64,000 nt of DNA from Malachius bipustulatus (Eukaryota > Arthropoda > Insecta > Coleoptera > Melyridae): assembly GCA_910589415.1 (NCBI GenBank), contig OU342630.1:15719867-15783866 (forward strand). Reading direction: 5' to 3'. The notes beneath the pieces were generated by a model. That model was not told the origin of the DNA, searched no databases, and saw only the letters and a list, made by a program, of their open reading frames with translations. This document shows positions 1 to 12,334 of the stretch, one piece after another. Numbering within the stretch: the stretch's first letter is position 1; each line of letters begins with the position of its first letter. The position numbers and the translations under genes are program-made.

Positions 1-2399
1 ATTAACTTTTGTAGGTGGAAAGTTCCTACATCGGAGGCGTGTTTTTCCAGAATTGAAAAATTCACGATTTTAATTTTAGATTTTCCTTAAAGTAACATAC
101 TTAATTGAGCGTGAAGGGTAAAATTGAACATTTTAATGGCAAGTACTGATAAAACGAAATGGATGGCAATTTAGAGGAAATTGTATATTGCGAAAAGAAT
201 AATTAAGGTAGAAATACATGTAATGACACAATGAAAAAAATACGCATCGTTCGGAAGTTCAAATGAAGCGATTATTTCCTTTAATCGAATTCAATCCCGG
301 TTCGTCTCGGTCTACAAACAGATAAAGACACTGGTAATAAAACTTCAAGCGCACCCTCAATTTTATAAACCACTCTTCCAATTACATGCTTGCTCTAAGG
401 GAAGGTTGAAGAGAAGAGCTATAAAAGGCGAGCGTGCTGGGATAATGTGCTATATGCCTGGGAAACTTTGCAATTTGAAATTAAAGTAGTCCACCCAAAT
501 AAACCCCAACTTTTCTCCTCTTGATTTAATTATTCTTACCTATATGGTCGGAAAATAGGTTCGCAACGTCCACAAAAGTACGTGTACTTATCTACACCCA
601 TATCATACTTGGTGTGGTCAATTTATTTGTACGAAAATTAAACATTGATCGTTCAAATTTGCGAAGGGGAATTAATAGGTATAAGATAATATTATACTAT
701 GCATAACAGCGAAATTGTATTATGAAGTCCAAAACTGAATTAAGTGCAGGCTTAATCGTGCTTTGAGCAGTTTGCACTCTACGAATTTCAATTTTATCCC
801 AATGAAATTAACTTGACATATTTGAACATTCATAGAATGTTTTTATGTGGGGATCATACCTCCTTCCGTGTATCTCATATAAAAACGCACCATTTGTCAA
901 GTTATTTTAACTGCGGTGAAATTGAAAGTGTGTTTATATTTAACTGGCAAAAGTTCCCTGAACGTATACTATGATTTTTATAAGAAGGCAAGAGTCTGGG
1001 CGTGAACTACGCATCTTGCCGGTTTTAATTGTTCCACCCATTGAACTGATAAACGCTGTTCCACCATAACAGACTAGAAATAACATCAGTGGCGCCGCGC
1101 ACATAATAAAAAATATTTTATATTTTTAATATATTTTAAATGTTTAGGTATAAATGATAAGTCAATTATCAATCTTCAATTAAAAAATCAATATGGACAT
1201 CTACGTTTAGTATTCCAATTTATATGAATTAGGTAGTCTCGGTTAAATTATTTCGAATTTATTTAAGATAAGGTACCTATGCGGAAAAAAACTAAAATAG
1301 TAGATGTGTACTTATTTTACTGGCAAGCAATATATTAATAACAAATTAATAACAATAATATATTAATCAATAAAACACATGATAACAAAAACATCGGTAC
1401 CTACACACGACACGATGACAGAAACCACCTATTTTAAATAAATATACGACACGAGCTAAACAGTACACACCACTGACTTTTTACCTGTTCGATGAACGGC
1501 GGAGTTACTCTTATCAGCCTTATCTGGTTGGTTGTTTTTTTTACGCGGACACCGACTAACATTGTTGATATTGGACAATAAACATTTATGGATTCGGAGC
1601 CCAATCTGCGCACCAACCAATTCTCGTCAAACTCTCGCCTTCCTATATTATTCAGGCTGTAATATGTTTTAACATTTTTAATCACACCGTTGGGTATGAT
1701 TTCGACTCGCTTTGAACATTAAATTTTCGAAATATCAAAGGCAATAAATGTACCCACCTACTATAGGATACCGCGCACTGTACGACCAATACTGATTTAA
1801 ATTTTAGGTAGACATTTAATTTTTCTCCCCACAGGCAGGCAAATAGGGTCATATGACAAAATGTTTTCAAATTAAGAAAGTAAATATGAAAGTAAAATTA
1901 TAACGATCCCTCCAAAATTTAAAGTTTTCGAGAAAAGTAGTAAAAAATTGGTTGAATTTTCCCACCCTGTCGTTCAAGCAATAGAGTAACACCCGAAAGG
2001 TTTAAATGCTTAAAAACTCAAACACAATTTAGTATTATTTTATTTATTTTCATATCGCAATGTGATATTATATTAGCATAAGTTCTGAAACAAACTTGTC
2101 TCTCCTTTTCTCCGAACAGTGGCTGAAACTTCTAAAATTTATAGTTTTCGAGAAAAATAATAATAAACTATGTATACGCATGTGACGGTATAAGGACCTC
2201 GGCGCGCGAATCCAATTCGCAATTTTGTCGGCAGAATTCTGATCGAATTTCTTCAACTTCTGCACAATAATAAAAAAAATCCGCGTATGAGCCTATTGCA
2301 GTGCGTGTTTTCAAATGCTTGTCAAGTTTTGCGAAGGGATGCTCAGTAAAAATTATAAATTATAAGTATTAGGTCAGGTGCATATAAAATAGTTATTTA
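1..2399. other. AT-rich intergenic stretch
   Basis: No convincing coding region. The short open frames lack recognisable motifs. There are only weakly similar short stretches (an AAAGTTTTCGAGAAAA-like motif near 1920 and 2140). Confidence 0.6.
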
Positions 2400-2525
2400 C
2401 ATTACAAGCTACGAAAGTTCACTTTTAGGTGTGAGGAGTATTTGAATAGCCGAGGCGAAGCGTAGCGTAGCTGAGGATATTTAAAAACTTCGAGCACCTG
2501 AAAGAGCTTTCGTAGCGTGTAATGT
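2400..2525. repeat. Compact palindrome with a GCGAAGC-type centre
   Basis: The outer arms 2400-2418 (acattacaagctacgaaag) and 2507-2525 (ctttcgtagcgtgtaatgt) are inverted complements with two mismatches. The centre reads gaggcgaagcgtagcgtag. It has the same build as the palindromes near 3245, 37640, 38116 and 40997: AT-rich outside, short arms and a GC-rich, GAAGC/CTTCG-containing centre. No coding capacity. Confidence 0.6.
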
Positions 2526-2770
2526 ATTAAACTTTTCATTCTCCCCTTGCCATATTGAACCACGGATTAAGAAGAAATGAGTAAAATAATACGATTCAGT
2601 GATAACAATGAAATTATTATAAGGTGCCATGTTTAACATTACCATAGTAAAGTAACGATAGTTTTAAATTATTAATTTATGACACTGTCAAGTTTAAAAC
2701 TCTGTACCGCTGTAATTTTAGAATCTTTGATCGTAGTTTAGTTCAAAATGAATTTCATTCAAGAAGCTGC

Positions 2771-2847
2771 AAATTCCAGTAAATCTTTCTGGAACATACA
2801 ATAATTAATTAATTATTTGTATGTTCCAGAAAGATTTACTGGAATTT
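2771..2847. repeat. Perfect 31-bp hairpin
   Basis: Arms 2771-2801 and 2817-2847 are exact inverted complements around a 15-nt AT loop. It could be a tiny foldback element or a precursor-like hairpin. Nothing shows that it is transcribed. Confidence 0.7.
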
Positions 2848-3237
2848 TTTATTGTAGTTTTACATTTAATTTTCCTTCTAAATAAACGTTAATCAAACTG
2901 ACATTTCTACTTTTTTGTCCAGGCCACGAAAGTTTTTCATAGCTAGCAACCACCTAGCAACCTATCACCTAGGATGCGTTACTTTCGCTTTCGGTTGTCT
3001 TATCAAGACAGAAAGTTACAATTTCGTAAAGGGAAGAATGAAAAATATTTATACTTACCCTAGTTTTTACCTTAGTTTTTATTTGCATAGACTATCGGTT
3101 CTTACCTGGAACAAAAAAAAACGAAGGTTTAATTTAAATAGAAATCGCAAATATTTATTATACACAGGCAAGGTGCGTACTAAATGTTGTAGGTACAAGT
3201 TGGATTATGCAAAAACGGATTGACATTTCGTGGAGTT

Positions 3238-3886
3238 ATAGTTATTTATTATACAAGAGAAAAAAGTGATAGATTTTAGCTCGAGATGTGATTTCGTCCC
3301 CGACGCGTTTAGCGGAGGGGACAAACACATCGAGAGCTAAAATCGCACTTTTTTCTCGTGTGTAATATACAATTTTTTCTGCGAGAAGAAATTTCAGTGT
3401 TAGAATGTCGAAAAACGTAGTTAGATAACTGAAAATTATGTCGGAAAAATGATTTATGTTAAACTTGGATTTTCAAACTGTCTTTTATCGTAATTGACGT
3501 TGCCTGGGTAACGAAACGATTAAATTATTACATAAACGTCATATTAATGTAATTAAATTGAAGACAGTTTTGCAAAGATTCTTGTTAGTTTTCGATGAGT
3601 GAATTTAATAATATGGATAGTGATTATTATGAAAATTCCCTTAATAATTGCCATTTGGATAATAAGGTAACTTTCCTTTACGTATATTTGATATAAATTT
3701 AATGATATCTGAGCGTTAATAGTAGCTATACCTAAGCCGCCATTTCGGGGAAATAAGTACTCATTTATTTCCCTGCTAATTCATTTATTTCCCCGATAAG
3801 ATGCAGCTCATATAATGAGGCATTTTTCTACCTGTCAACGGGGAAAAAAGGTCAAACTTATAGCCCGTCGCAGAAAAAAATAAATT
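3238..3886. mobile_element. 0.65-kb repeat, copy 1 (palindrome plus TIR unit)
   Basis: This is nearly identical to 53323-53968. It begins with a palindrome (gtgatagattttagctcgag with its partner ctaaaatcgcacttttttct) around a gtccccgacgcgtttagcgg centre. It continues with a unit whose ends are imperfect inverted repeats (gtaatatacaattttttctg near 3359 and cagaaaaaaataaattatac near 3871-3890). It holds a conserved short open frame ending exactly at a GT (see 3595-3666). The family is not identified; it looks like a non-autonomous DNA element. Confidence 0.65.
3595..3666 (+). other. Candidate first exon inside the 0.65-kb repeat
   Basis: An ATG opens a 24-codon frame rich in Asn, Asp and Tyr (it starts MSEFNNMDSDYYENS) and runs in phase to AAG|GTAACT, a good 5' splice-site match. 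The same frame and junction are preserved in the second copy at 53682-53753. No homologue is recognised. It may be a captured first exon or the start of the element's own spliced protein; it may also be chance. Confidence 0.25.
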
Positions 3887-4048
3887 ATACACAAATATCC
3901 ATAGGTCTATATACCTATACCTATAACTTATATTTTGATATGCCGTTGATAGGTTTTTAAAAAAGAAATTTATTCAAAAAGTTACATCTGTTCTGTACGG
4001 ATTATAATTCAAGACTAAATTATTATAATATAATTTCTAATAGGCTTA

Positions 4049-4197
4049 TGCCCGTATTCACAAACGATATTTTCCTAAATAATTACGTAATTATTTAAAT
4101 GAGTGAGATGGAGATATGCAGTTTTTTTGCAATAGAATGAGATGGGGATAATTGATTACGTAATTATTTAGGAAATTATCGTTTGTGAATACCGGCG
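4049..4197. mobile_element. MITE with TTA target duplication (PIF/Harbinger-like)
   Basis: A 149-bp element has TIRs starting at 4049 (tgcccgtattcacaaacgata-type end) and ending at 4197 (tatcgtttgtgaataccggc-type end). It is flanked by TTA at 4046-4048 and 4198-4200. TTA duplications are typical of PIF/Harbinger elements. No coding capacity. Confidence 0.7.
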
Positions 4198-4200
4198 TTA

Positions 4201-5774
4201 AAATGCTACATTGCACAATTGCATTACACACAGATCTCTGACCAAGTTCCTTGACTTATACACTAGAACTACACAACACGAAATATAAGAATACTGCTGA
4301 TGTTGGTGTCATATTCTGAGTGGATGGAACAATAACTCCGCCAGTTAGAAAGAAGCTTCTTCTGGAACATGAATTTTTCGTTGCCACTTGTCGTGTCGTT
4401 GACAAAATTGAAATCATTGGGTTGATCGATAGTTCTAGAAGGTCTATTTTTTTAAATTCGACTTTTAATTTTTGTTGGTGGATTTTTTTTTTTTGGTGTC
4501 AGTTCCAATGAGTTGAGATTGAGAATTACTGGTTTTGCATGAGTAGACCCTTGCTTGACAAGACGACTCGAACTATATAAAAACCTGCTTTTCTTCCATT
4601 TGGCAAATACAAGGCATTTTTGTCACTATCTCTGCAACTAATATTACCTACCTACCTACTGGAAAAAAGGGTTTAGGACTGCGCATACAAACTGTGTAGA
4701 AATATTAATTTATGGAGTTGATTACATGATTATGAATATTGAATTATGAACGTCAATTTTTGCATTAATTTATATTTGTAATTTGTGTACAATTTCAAAC
4801 AAAATGTTTTTTACAAATAGGTACTTTTTAGCCTTTTATGAATTACCACCAGTTATAATCAAAAGAAACCTCAATTCTTTTTTCCAAATAAATAAAAATT
4901 GTTAATATAAGAGATTCCCTATTGCACCTACAAAATTTTAGATATGGCATCAATGCTGATATTTAATATGACCTTGGCAGCCGTTAGAAAAAAATTTAAG
5001 CATAATTATCGATCCCCAGAGTTCTATGCTTCACTCTTAAAATGTTGGCAGCATTTCCCTTAGTTGCGTTGTAAAAGTGATCTTTTACCACTTATTTTAA
5101 AAGTTGACGTTCTTAAATTCAAGTTGTCTGCTTTTGTGAAAATTTGTGTCTCGAAATAAAATAAGGATAATAGAGAATGGGGAAAAATTAAATAAATCCG
5201 CAAGCGAACCTCCAATCGTTTTGCTAATGAGTAATGAGAAATTCACAATGTTAGATTCAGTATTGATGCATGATCTTAGACGAAGCGGATGGCCTGATAA
5301 AAGGTACAATGAAATGATATCATTAATGGACTGACAATAGATAACAGCCGTATATTATTTTAATTGAAAGAATTATTGAACACAAATTTAAAAAATATTT
5401 ATTGCAAAAAAGGTATGGATATTCGAGATAAATATAGGCAAAGACAGTGTAACATTTTTTCCTGAAAACCCCCTTCCAAAGACAAAACTATCATTTTGTT
5501 ACTGCTGGGTAAACTGAAGTGATAATAATGACAAGTTTAAAAATAAAAAACTTTGGAATTGAGAATAACTCATTCAAGCCCACAATATTTATTTCCAAAT
5601 TCTAGTATCATCCCTTATTTCAAATTAATTACTCCGTACTATAATAATACTGACCTATCTTTTTCGAATCGTAGTCCCTGAAGTAATATTTCTTACTTGA
5701 ATATTCTAGGGAGAAATATTAGATTTTACGTAGACATCTATTTTAACTCCAATTATTACATTACATACCTACCT
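4201..5774. other. Intergenic, nothing recognised
   Basis: AT-rich. A 62-codon frame at 5146-5334 on the plus strand has no recognisable motif. I see no gene, repeat or RNA here that I can support. Confidence 0.5.
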
Positions 5775-5953
5775 ACAGGGTGTCTGCTTAAGGCTGGCCA
5801 CCGGCTATATCTCGGAAACTAATGGGCCTAGAACCTCGAAATAAAAAAATTCCAGACATAAGTGATCACGAGAAATTCAATGAAAATATTTTCAAGATGG
5901 CCGCGCTTCCGGAAATACCGGAAGTTGACACCTACTTCGTTATTTTAACAGGA

Positions 5954-5957
5954 ACAC
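5954..5957. repeat. Target-site duplication ACAC (left) of the LTR element
   Basis: ACAC immediately precedes the LTR TG end and recurs at 14006-14009 just after the terminal CA. Four-bp duplications are usual for many Ty3/gypsy integrases. Confidence 0.8.
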
Positions 5958-7628
5958 TGCAGCGCGAGCAAAAATAATTGATTATAAATCAGGGAATGTC
6001 GAAAGTAGCAGTAACGAGAGCTTGCAGTGCAAGCGAAGGGCAAAATGTTGTTTCGGCAAAACGATAATACTGCAAAAGAAACTTTCACGACAAATTTCTC
6101 TGAAGACAATGAAGTTGAATAACTTGAAAACTGAATCAAATACTATCAGAGTGCTAGTTATTCTGCTGCTTTAATTATTTAAAAAGGTACACCCTATATA
6201 TAGGTATCTAAGGTAGATTAGGGATGCCAAAGAGTTCTTCAGTTCTTATTAACTCGATTTGCTCGAGTTCTTATTTTTATTGTGCTACCTAAACTCTATG
6301 AAGAACTAATAAAAAGTAGATTTAGGGTTATAAAGATGTTAATGTGATTTTCAAAGAATAAGTTAAAATGGACAGATGTTTAATGAGCAAATTATGGTTT
6401 ACATTTCCTGTTTAATTTAAAATCAAATAATTATCCTGTCTTATTTTAAAAGCTTTAAATCTGATATAAATATGTTTAAACAATCAGTTTGTTTGAAAAT
6501 AAAGGATCCTTTACTTTGCACAGCTGTGTACAAAAGAATAAGATACTTCCGATATCATTTATATCGGGAAAGATAAAGTTCGTGAGTGGTAATTAATTAA
6601 TTTACTAAGTTAGCACAGATCTTCTAGTCCTTCTTCGTCATGATCGGTGAGATAAAATAAAAGACAACACTTACAGTTTCCGGGATGAAGCTGATTGAGG
6701 TAAAAACTGTCTTTATTTTGACAGTAAAAAGGATATTAATAACTCCTGGGCTTTGCTAGGGGTGGTGCTCAATCAGGCATTGAAGTCTCCAGAGAAAGCA
6801 GCAGGTGCAGAGACGACGCCCTGATGAGACTCCTAGGATTGAACAACCAAAACAGCACTAGCACCGGGAAATGTTCTGCTGTCGTTGAAAATCACCAAAA
6901 CGTTGATTTATTTCACCATGGATAAGTGAAAACGGTGGAAGGATGAATTAGATAGTTGAAGAACAGAAATGGGCCACGCTCCCTTTGTCTCCTAGTCCAA
7001 GATGGCTTCCTCGGTTGCAATAGGCAATTAAATCCAGATAATTAGTAAATACCGGAAAGGACAAGGTATTTACCAGAGATAAAGGTAAAGATAAGGTATA
7101 AGGTAATGTTGAGATAGAATCCCCGAAGCTAAAAATAAGTAATAATCAAATTAGAGCTTCTCTTCAAAAATATCTGTAATGGCGACTTACCCTGAACAAC
7201 AGGCTTCGATGGGAACGATCAAGAGAATCAACTTTCTTGATGGACAGATAAAAAGGAAGTGAATTCAGTTCCGTGAACTCGAGAGGAAATTCGCCTTCGG
7301 TTGGTGAAAGGAGAAATGTCATGGGCAGATACTGAAATCTGATTGACAGTTGACAACTTATTTGGTTCCTGAAAGGAACTCAGGATCGGACTGAAACGAC
7401 AACTTATTTGGTTCCTGAAAGGAACTCAAAATCCTAGTGAAACGAAACGTGCAATGCCATCTAGTAGTGAATTATCCAGACAGTACCAGCGCCAGAATAT
7501 GGTGTGGGTAGTCAGTTCAAAGATGCGATCTATATTATAGGGAGTTGTAGGGAACTGTAATTTTACAATTCTCTTTAAAACGAGGGAAGCTTTGCAAAGA
7601 GGACAACAGGTGACGTATTCACGTTACA
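5958..7628 (-). repeat. 3' LTR (minus-strand element)
   Basis: 1671 bp, TG at 5958 and CA at 7627-7628 on the plus strand. It carries a 46-bp internal tandem repeat (units from about 7352 and 7398, sharing gacaacttatttggttcctg). It follows the polypurine tract on the element strand, which makes it the 3' LTR. Confidence 0.93.
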
Positions 7629-7630
7629 CA

Positions 7631-7639
7631 CCTCCCCTT
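7631..7639 (-). other. Polypurine tract of the LTR element
   Basis: On the minus strand AAGGGGAGG lies two bases before the 3' LTR (TGTAACG...), the expected place and composition for the plus-strand primer. Confidence 0.8.
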
Positions 7640-8875
7640 ACCGATGTAAGAGAAAATTCAAAAACTAGAAGAAAATTCTAGTTCTTTCTATACCCGTAGA
7701 AGGGTATACATGAAGGTATGATTGTGGATGACCAACAAGGACAACACAAATCGAAAAAGAGAGAGAATAGTGTTTTACAAAAACAAACTTTGTAAAAGTT
7801 TTCTACCTTGTTTACTATTCGTTCAGATAATATCGCACAGTTAGTCACTTTAACTAGCTATACAATACAAAAAGAAATATTTAACTCGCTCATGCAGATT
7901 AAATTTATAGTTACAAAACCTTAATGCTAAGTAGATAAAAGAAAATGTACATGCATTCTTTCTAGATAACATGCTACTAAGTTGATTATTATTATAAACA
8001 CTTATAATTAGATATTGTATATACAGGAATTAAAATTAAGTTATAACATTTCGGTATAACAGGCTCGCTGTTAATAGAGCTGCGCTGTTCTGTTTGATGT
8101 TCAACCACCCATAGTTTTGAACACTACTTCAGCCTGGGGTTTCAAAAACCGCCAACACTGAAGGACTAAGAAAATTGCTATGGGAGTTTTCACACAAACT
8201 AAAACTCTCAGAAACAGGGCTGCTACTCGAAAGAATGGACAACTAGATAAATCCAGAAATTCTGACTTCATCATAAAAAGTCAAGGTAACGGAATAGATA
8301 CAATTAGACATATATACAGATAACTCAAAAGATATTCGCAAACATATGCGAATGGGAAGAGATAATGTACATAATTTTCATTCCTTACAATGAAAATAGA
8401 TAGGGAGAGATATAAATGTAAGAAAACGAAATGTAGATAATTCTACTCCTTTATGGGAAAGTTTCGAAATAGATAAGTAGTTGTTCTAACTACTACTAGT
8501 TACAAGGGGACAAAACTAAGATAATTGGTCAAATTGATCGCTAAGAATCACTTTACGTGTCCTTGTCGGACAAAATCTCAAATGTCATACGGAACAAATT
8601 ACTTGGATACTTCCAATAATCGCTTCAAGAAATCATCAATAATCGCCTGGATTACTAGATTTTCATCAAAGACACAGTAAGATAGCTCAATCACTCGGAA
8701 AGATAAGACAAAATGGGAAAACCATTTTCATCGCTGAGATAGGGGACATTCGATATCAGTGTTCAGATTCCTTTACTTCAGCACTGAATATCTAGGGCCT
8801 CTTTTGCAAATTCAGAACTCGAATTCACATAGATTTCTATTTTCCATCTGGGAAAATATTCGCAGAGAAGATAAT

Positions 8876-9190
8876 TATTAGCTATCATTTCATTATGAAG
8901 CTAATAGGTAAAGGTATTAAGGTAAGATAAGATAATTTCTTTTCTTTCATTGAAAAGAATATCTAAGATAAGCATTAGCCACCATTTTACTGTGGTGCTA
9001 ATAAGGTAAGATAAGATAATTTCTTTTCTTCTTTGAAAAGAATATCTAAGATAAACATTAGTCACCATTCCATTATGGTACTAATAGGTATAGATAAGAT
9101 AAGATAAGATAGTTTCTTTCCTTCATTGAAAAGAATATCTAAGATAAGCATTAGCCACCATTTTACTGTGGTGCTAATAAATAAGGTAAG
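8876..9190. repeat. Tandem repeat, about 83-93 bp period, three units
   Basis: The motif tgaaaagaatatctaagata recurs at 8951, 9034 and 9127, each time followed by a similar cattagycaccattnnattrtggtnctaata segment. It lies in the internal region of the LTR element. Confidence 0.85.
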
Positions 9191-9214
9191 GGAAGATAAG
9201 ATAAAAGGTATCTG

Positions 9215-9410
9215 CTGTCGTCTGATTGGACAAGCAGAGCAGTTTTCACTTTAGCACGTAGTAGGGCGGAAACTGTCGGGAAAGCACCCTACTCAACAGA
9301 GATGGTGTATAAGATAAAGATAACCTGCTGTCTTTTGTTTGGACAAACAGGGCAGTTTTCTCTTTAGCACGTAGCAGGGCGGAAACTGTCGGGAAAGCAC
9401 CCGTGTATAG
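9215..9410. repeat. Tandem repeat, about 113 bp period, two units
   Basis: The segment agcacgtagyagggcggaaa followed by ctgtcgggaaagcaccc occurs at 9253 and 9366. Upstream parts (ctgctgtc, ttggacaa, gcagttttc) also match. Internal to the LTR element. Confidence 0.85.
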
Positions 9411-9906
9411 ATAGTAGATAAGATAAAGGTAAAAAAAAAAAAAACAAGACAAGGTAGATACAACGGTAAGATAGTGTTTTCCTTTGGTTCTATGAACACA
9501 AGAAAACTTAAGAGATAACATTAGACTCGTAAACGTTAGCCAGATAAGATAGATGAATGGCTTCTTCTTAAGGTAAGAGTTTAGATAACCAGAAAAATTA
9601 TGGGTTCTCAAAATTTGAGCGATAGAACAAGATAAGAGACTGAGGATAACAGATACCGATCCCAAAATTAGCAACATTTATACTTAGCGCTACATTCACA
9701 CTACTAGTTTTGAGATCCTTGAGAAATGCCTTGAAAGATACGGTGCTCATTCTGCATACATTCTTCATTCATTCTAGATACGACAAAAGACATAGCATTC
9801 TCAATTCACGTATTGTCAAACCTCATTCCAAACAGGAGTTTGTATATGCTGTAGAGAAGATAGAAGTTAGGTAGAAATAAAATTTCTGGAGAGAGAAGAA
9901 AGTGAA

Positions 9907-10977
9907 CTATTCATCAATTCGTGGCGGATCTTCGCCTCCATACGCCTTTAAGTCCTTCGCATGCCAGCGACCTAGCGGGTTGCCTTCCTGATCCTGTAGT
10001 TCGTACACTAATTTAGATATTGCCTTGGAAATTCGGCAAAGTACGAATTTGGGGGCCAGTTTAGCAGCAAAGTTCTTTGCAGCGTTCGAAAGGGGGTAAG
10101 TATGTTTCCATACTAACTCTCCTTCCTGGAAAACATCTGGGCGCTTACGTAGATCATAATACTTCTTATTTACGTCATAAGCCTTTTTTAATTTGACTCT
10201 GACGTCTTCAAAGATAGGAGGTAATCTGGAGATATCATTTTCCCTATGCACATAAGAAAGATCTTCTGGTAGGGCAAGGTAGTTATTTTCGACAGGACCA
10301 TAAAAGGTTCCGTCAATAGGTATGTTTCGAGCGAAAACTAGAAAAGCAGGAAAATGTTTGGTGACTTCGTTCACAGACAAATTAATTGCCTGGGCCACCT
10401 TGTAGACATTTTTATCCCAGTCTTTGTGATTATCTTTCACATAAGACGAGATAGCGGTAAGCAAAGTTCGATTGGTCCTCTCGGTAGGGTTGACTTGTGA
10501 CAAGTGCCTAGCACTATACCACAAATTAACTTGGTACTCTTCCAATAACTTGGTGAACTGAGTACTCTTAAAAATCTGAGCATTGTCGCAGAGAACAATT
10601 TGAGGGACACCAAAGATCAAGAAAACTTGGTTTTCGAGGTATTTTACAACTGCAGCTGCGGTTGCGTTCGGCATGGGCTTTACCAGTACGAACTTAGAGA
10701 ACCAATCTGTGACCACGAGAAGTTGTGTATTCCTGGCCTTCGACCTAGGAAAGGGACCCATAAAATCTATGGAGATAAATTGGAAAGGAAAGCTTATGCT
10801 TTTATAGCCACCCATTAAACCAGCACGAGCGACATTAGTCGATTTGTGAGCACCGCAAACCTGACAATTTCGTATGAATTTCTTTACCGTTAGGTCCATT
10901 TTGGGCCAATAGTAGAATTCCGATATTCGTGCCTTGGTTTTTCTTACGCCGAAATGGGCCGAAGTTATCCCCCTACT
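9907..10977 (-). CDS. Ty3/gypsy integrase (pol 3' part), N-terminally incomplete
   Basis: This encodes the retroelement integrase that joins cDNA to the genome. A 330-residue frame starts at an internal Met (10899), but the frame stays open upstream to about 10977. That upstream part adds the end of the zinc-binding domain (AHFGVRKTKARISEFYYWPK), followed by its CQVC pair; the first His expected of the H2C2 finger is not seen. The catalytic core has Asp45 (SIDFMGPF), Asp105 (LCDNAQIF) and Glu140 (NPTERTNRT), numbered from the Met; the 35-residue D-E spacing is classical. The C-terminus resembles the GPY/F region (KLAPKFVLCRISK). There is no stop inside. Reverse transcriptase and RNase H, which should lie upstream on the same strand, are missing, so this is a remnant of pol left by an internal deletion, yet with an intact catalytic triad. 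Confidence 0.9.
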   Translation of the reverse strand, partial: SRGITSAHFGVRKTKARISEFYYWPKMDLTVKKFIRNCQVCGAHKSTNVARAGLMGGYKSISFPFQFISIDFMGPFPRSKARNTQLLVVTDWFSKFVLVKPMPNATAAAVVKYLENQVFLIFGVPQIVLCDNAQIFKSTQFTKLLEEYQVNLWYSARHLSQVNPTERTNRTLLTAISSYVKDNHKDWDKNVYKVAQAINLSVNEVTKHFPAFLVFARNIPIDGTFYGPVENNYLALPEDLSYVHRENDISRLPPIFEDVRVKLKKAYDVNKKYYDLRKRPDVFQEGELVWKHTYPLSNAAKNFAAKLAPKFVLCRISKAISKLVYELQDQEGNPLGRWHAKDLKAYGGEDPPRIDE

Positions 10978-12310
10978 TCGGCAAGGAAAGTAAAATCAAA
11001 GAGAAAATATTACAGAAAACTATTCATCGGTTTTCGTATACCGGGATCGAAAGGGTACGTTGATTCAGGAATAATTAATCCTGATACATTTTCTTTGTCT
11101 AGGAGCACACTAGACTGATCATGCATTTTATTATGCATAAATAAATAAGGAATTTATTTCCTTAGGAAGAACTCATGAGTGATTGTGTCACTAACTAGAG
11201 TCGAGACTGGGTTCATTTTAGAAAAATGTAGGTACTATAATATAATATAGATAGATAAGAATAAAATTTTTTATTTTATTCTAGAGAGAAGACAGTAGTA
11301 TTATCAGCACAGGTAGGCAACGTAGCACCTAGTGTACCTGGCCTAAATAAGGAAAGAATGAACCTGGCCTATATAAAGAAAGAATAAACCTGGCCTACTT
11401 GACTTGGCTGTGACGTCACGTCACCAGTACAAGTGAGAGAGAGAGATTTAAATTCAAAAAAATTCCCTTCGTTTTAAAACGAAAAATAGGTCACGGTATT
11501 TCAAAAGAACTAAAATACCGATATAAGATATAATTTCTTAGTAGAGAGAGAGATAAAGGTAATCTAGAGAGATACTAAGATAAGATAAGGCAATATTTAA
11601 ATATGCATAGGTATGTCGGTAAGTACAGATATTCTCTAGAGTCGGTAAGGTAGGGATCGGAAGAAGTACATGTCACCATGACGTATCTTTACACGTAAAG
11701 AATTCACTTTCTACGTTAGACGTAAAGAATTGTCGTTGCTTTAGCAATCTGTCAGCGTATGACAATGACAGAGGGACACCAGTTGGAACAGCTGATCGAT
11801 AATTCAGATATTTCGAATTTAACTTAAAATTCATGAGCGAAGGTATGGGATAATGTTAATGAAGGAAATGTTTGGATGTAACTTTCAAAGACAGTTTGAT
11901 CGCAGAGCTCTCTTAAGAGTATCCTCTTTGCACGGAGTCAAACTTCTCCCAAAGCTTACTCGAGACCTTCGCGACAGTATTAACAACCACTCCGTAAAGC
12001 TCCTTTTGCAAGGTTACCCTTTAGCGGCAGTGTAGCGGTAAGAAGATAAGGTATTTTCGCGTCACGACACTATTATTCACCAGCAGTAAAAAAACACAAT
12101 AACTAACTAAGACATTCTTAGACTAACATGCGAGTTCATGCAACTATAATAATCATGCATTAAAAAAAAGTAAGATAACTGTACGATACATCTGAACAAG
12201 GTAATTTATGACGTTAATATCAATTTTCCATTTATAATGGGAACTAGGAAGAGATCAAGTGCTTTTATTTAATTAAGGTAGTTTCTAATCCAAAGTTTGA
12301 GGGTGAATTC
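10978..12310. other. Internal region of the LTR element upstream of integrase, no pol or gag
   Basis: This is where RT, protease and gag should lie on the minus strand, but no long frame or RT motif is present. It holds a short tandem array at about 11333-11400 (acctggccta repeated at 26-28 bp). It is probably leader sequence joined to the integrase remnant by deletion. Confidence 0.65.
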
Positions 12311-12332
12311 GATTCCCGCCGGGGAAATGCCA
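12311..12332 (-). other. Primer-binding site of the LTR element
   Basis: On the minus strand, two bases after the 5' LTR, the sequence begins TGGCATTTCCCCGGCGGGAA. Its complement ends in CCA and contains a T-loop-like TTCGATTCCC, as expected for a tRNA 3' end. I could not assign the tRNA. Confidence 0.6.
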
Positions 12333-12334
12333 AT

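Larger units (their letters stand above)
7641..9906. other. Non-coding internal region of the LTR element (3' of integrase)
   Basis: This stretch between the integrase stop and the polypurine tract is full of GATAAGATAAG-type simple motifs and tandem repeats. The open frames in it are repeat-driven and show no protein family signature. Confidence 0.7.

Noticed and set aside
2915..3223. 102-codon plus-strand frame
   Set aside because: Composition looks like chance translation of AT-rich DNA; no conserved motif and no initiation context.
5945..6139. Minus-strand frames at the LTR edges (5945-6139 and 12265-12516)
   Set aside because: They are the same LTR sequence read twice; LTR, not coding.
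6798..6830. CTGATGAGACTCC in the LTR as a hammerhead core
   Set aside because: The required GAAA element and pairing stems do not follow at a suitable distance.
9246..9677. 143-codon frame on the minus strand in the LTR element
   Set aside because: It reads through tandem repeats and GATAAG-type simple sequence and resembles no gag, envelope or accessory protein.
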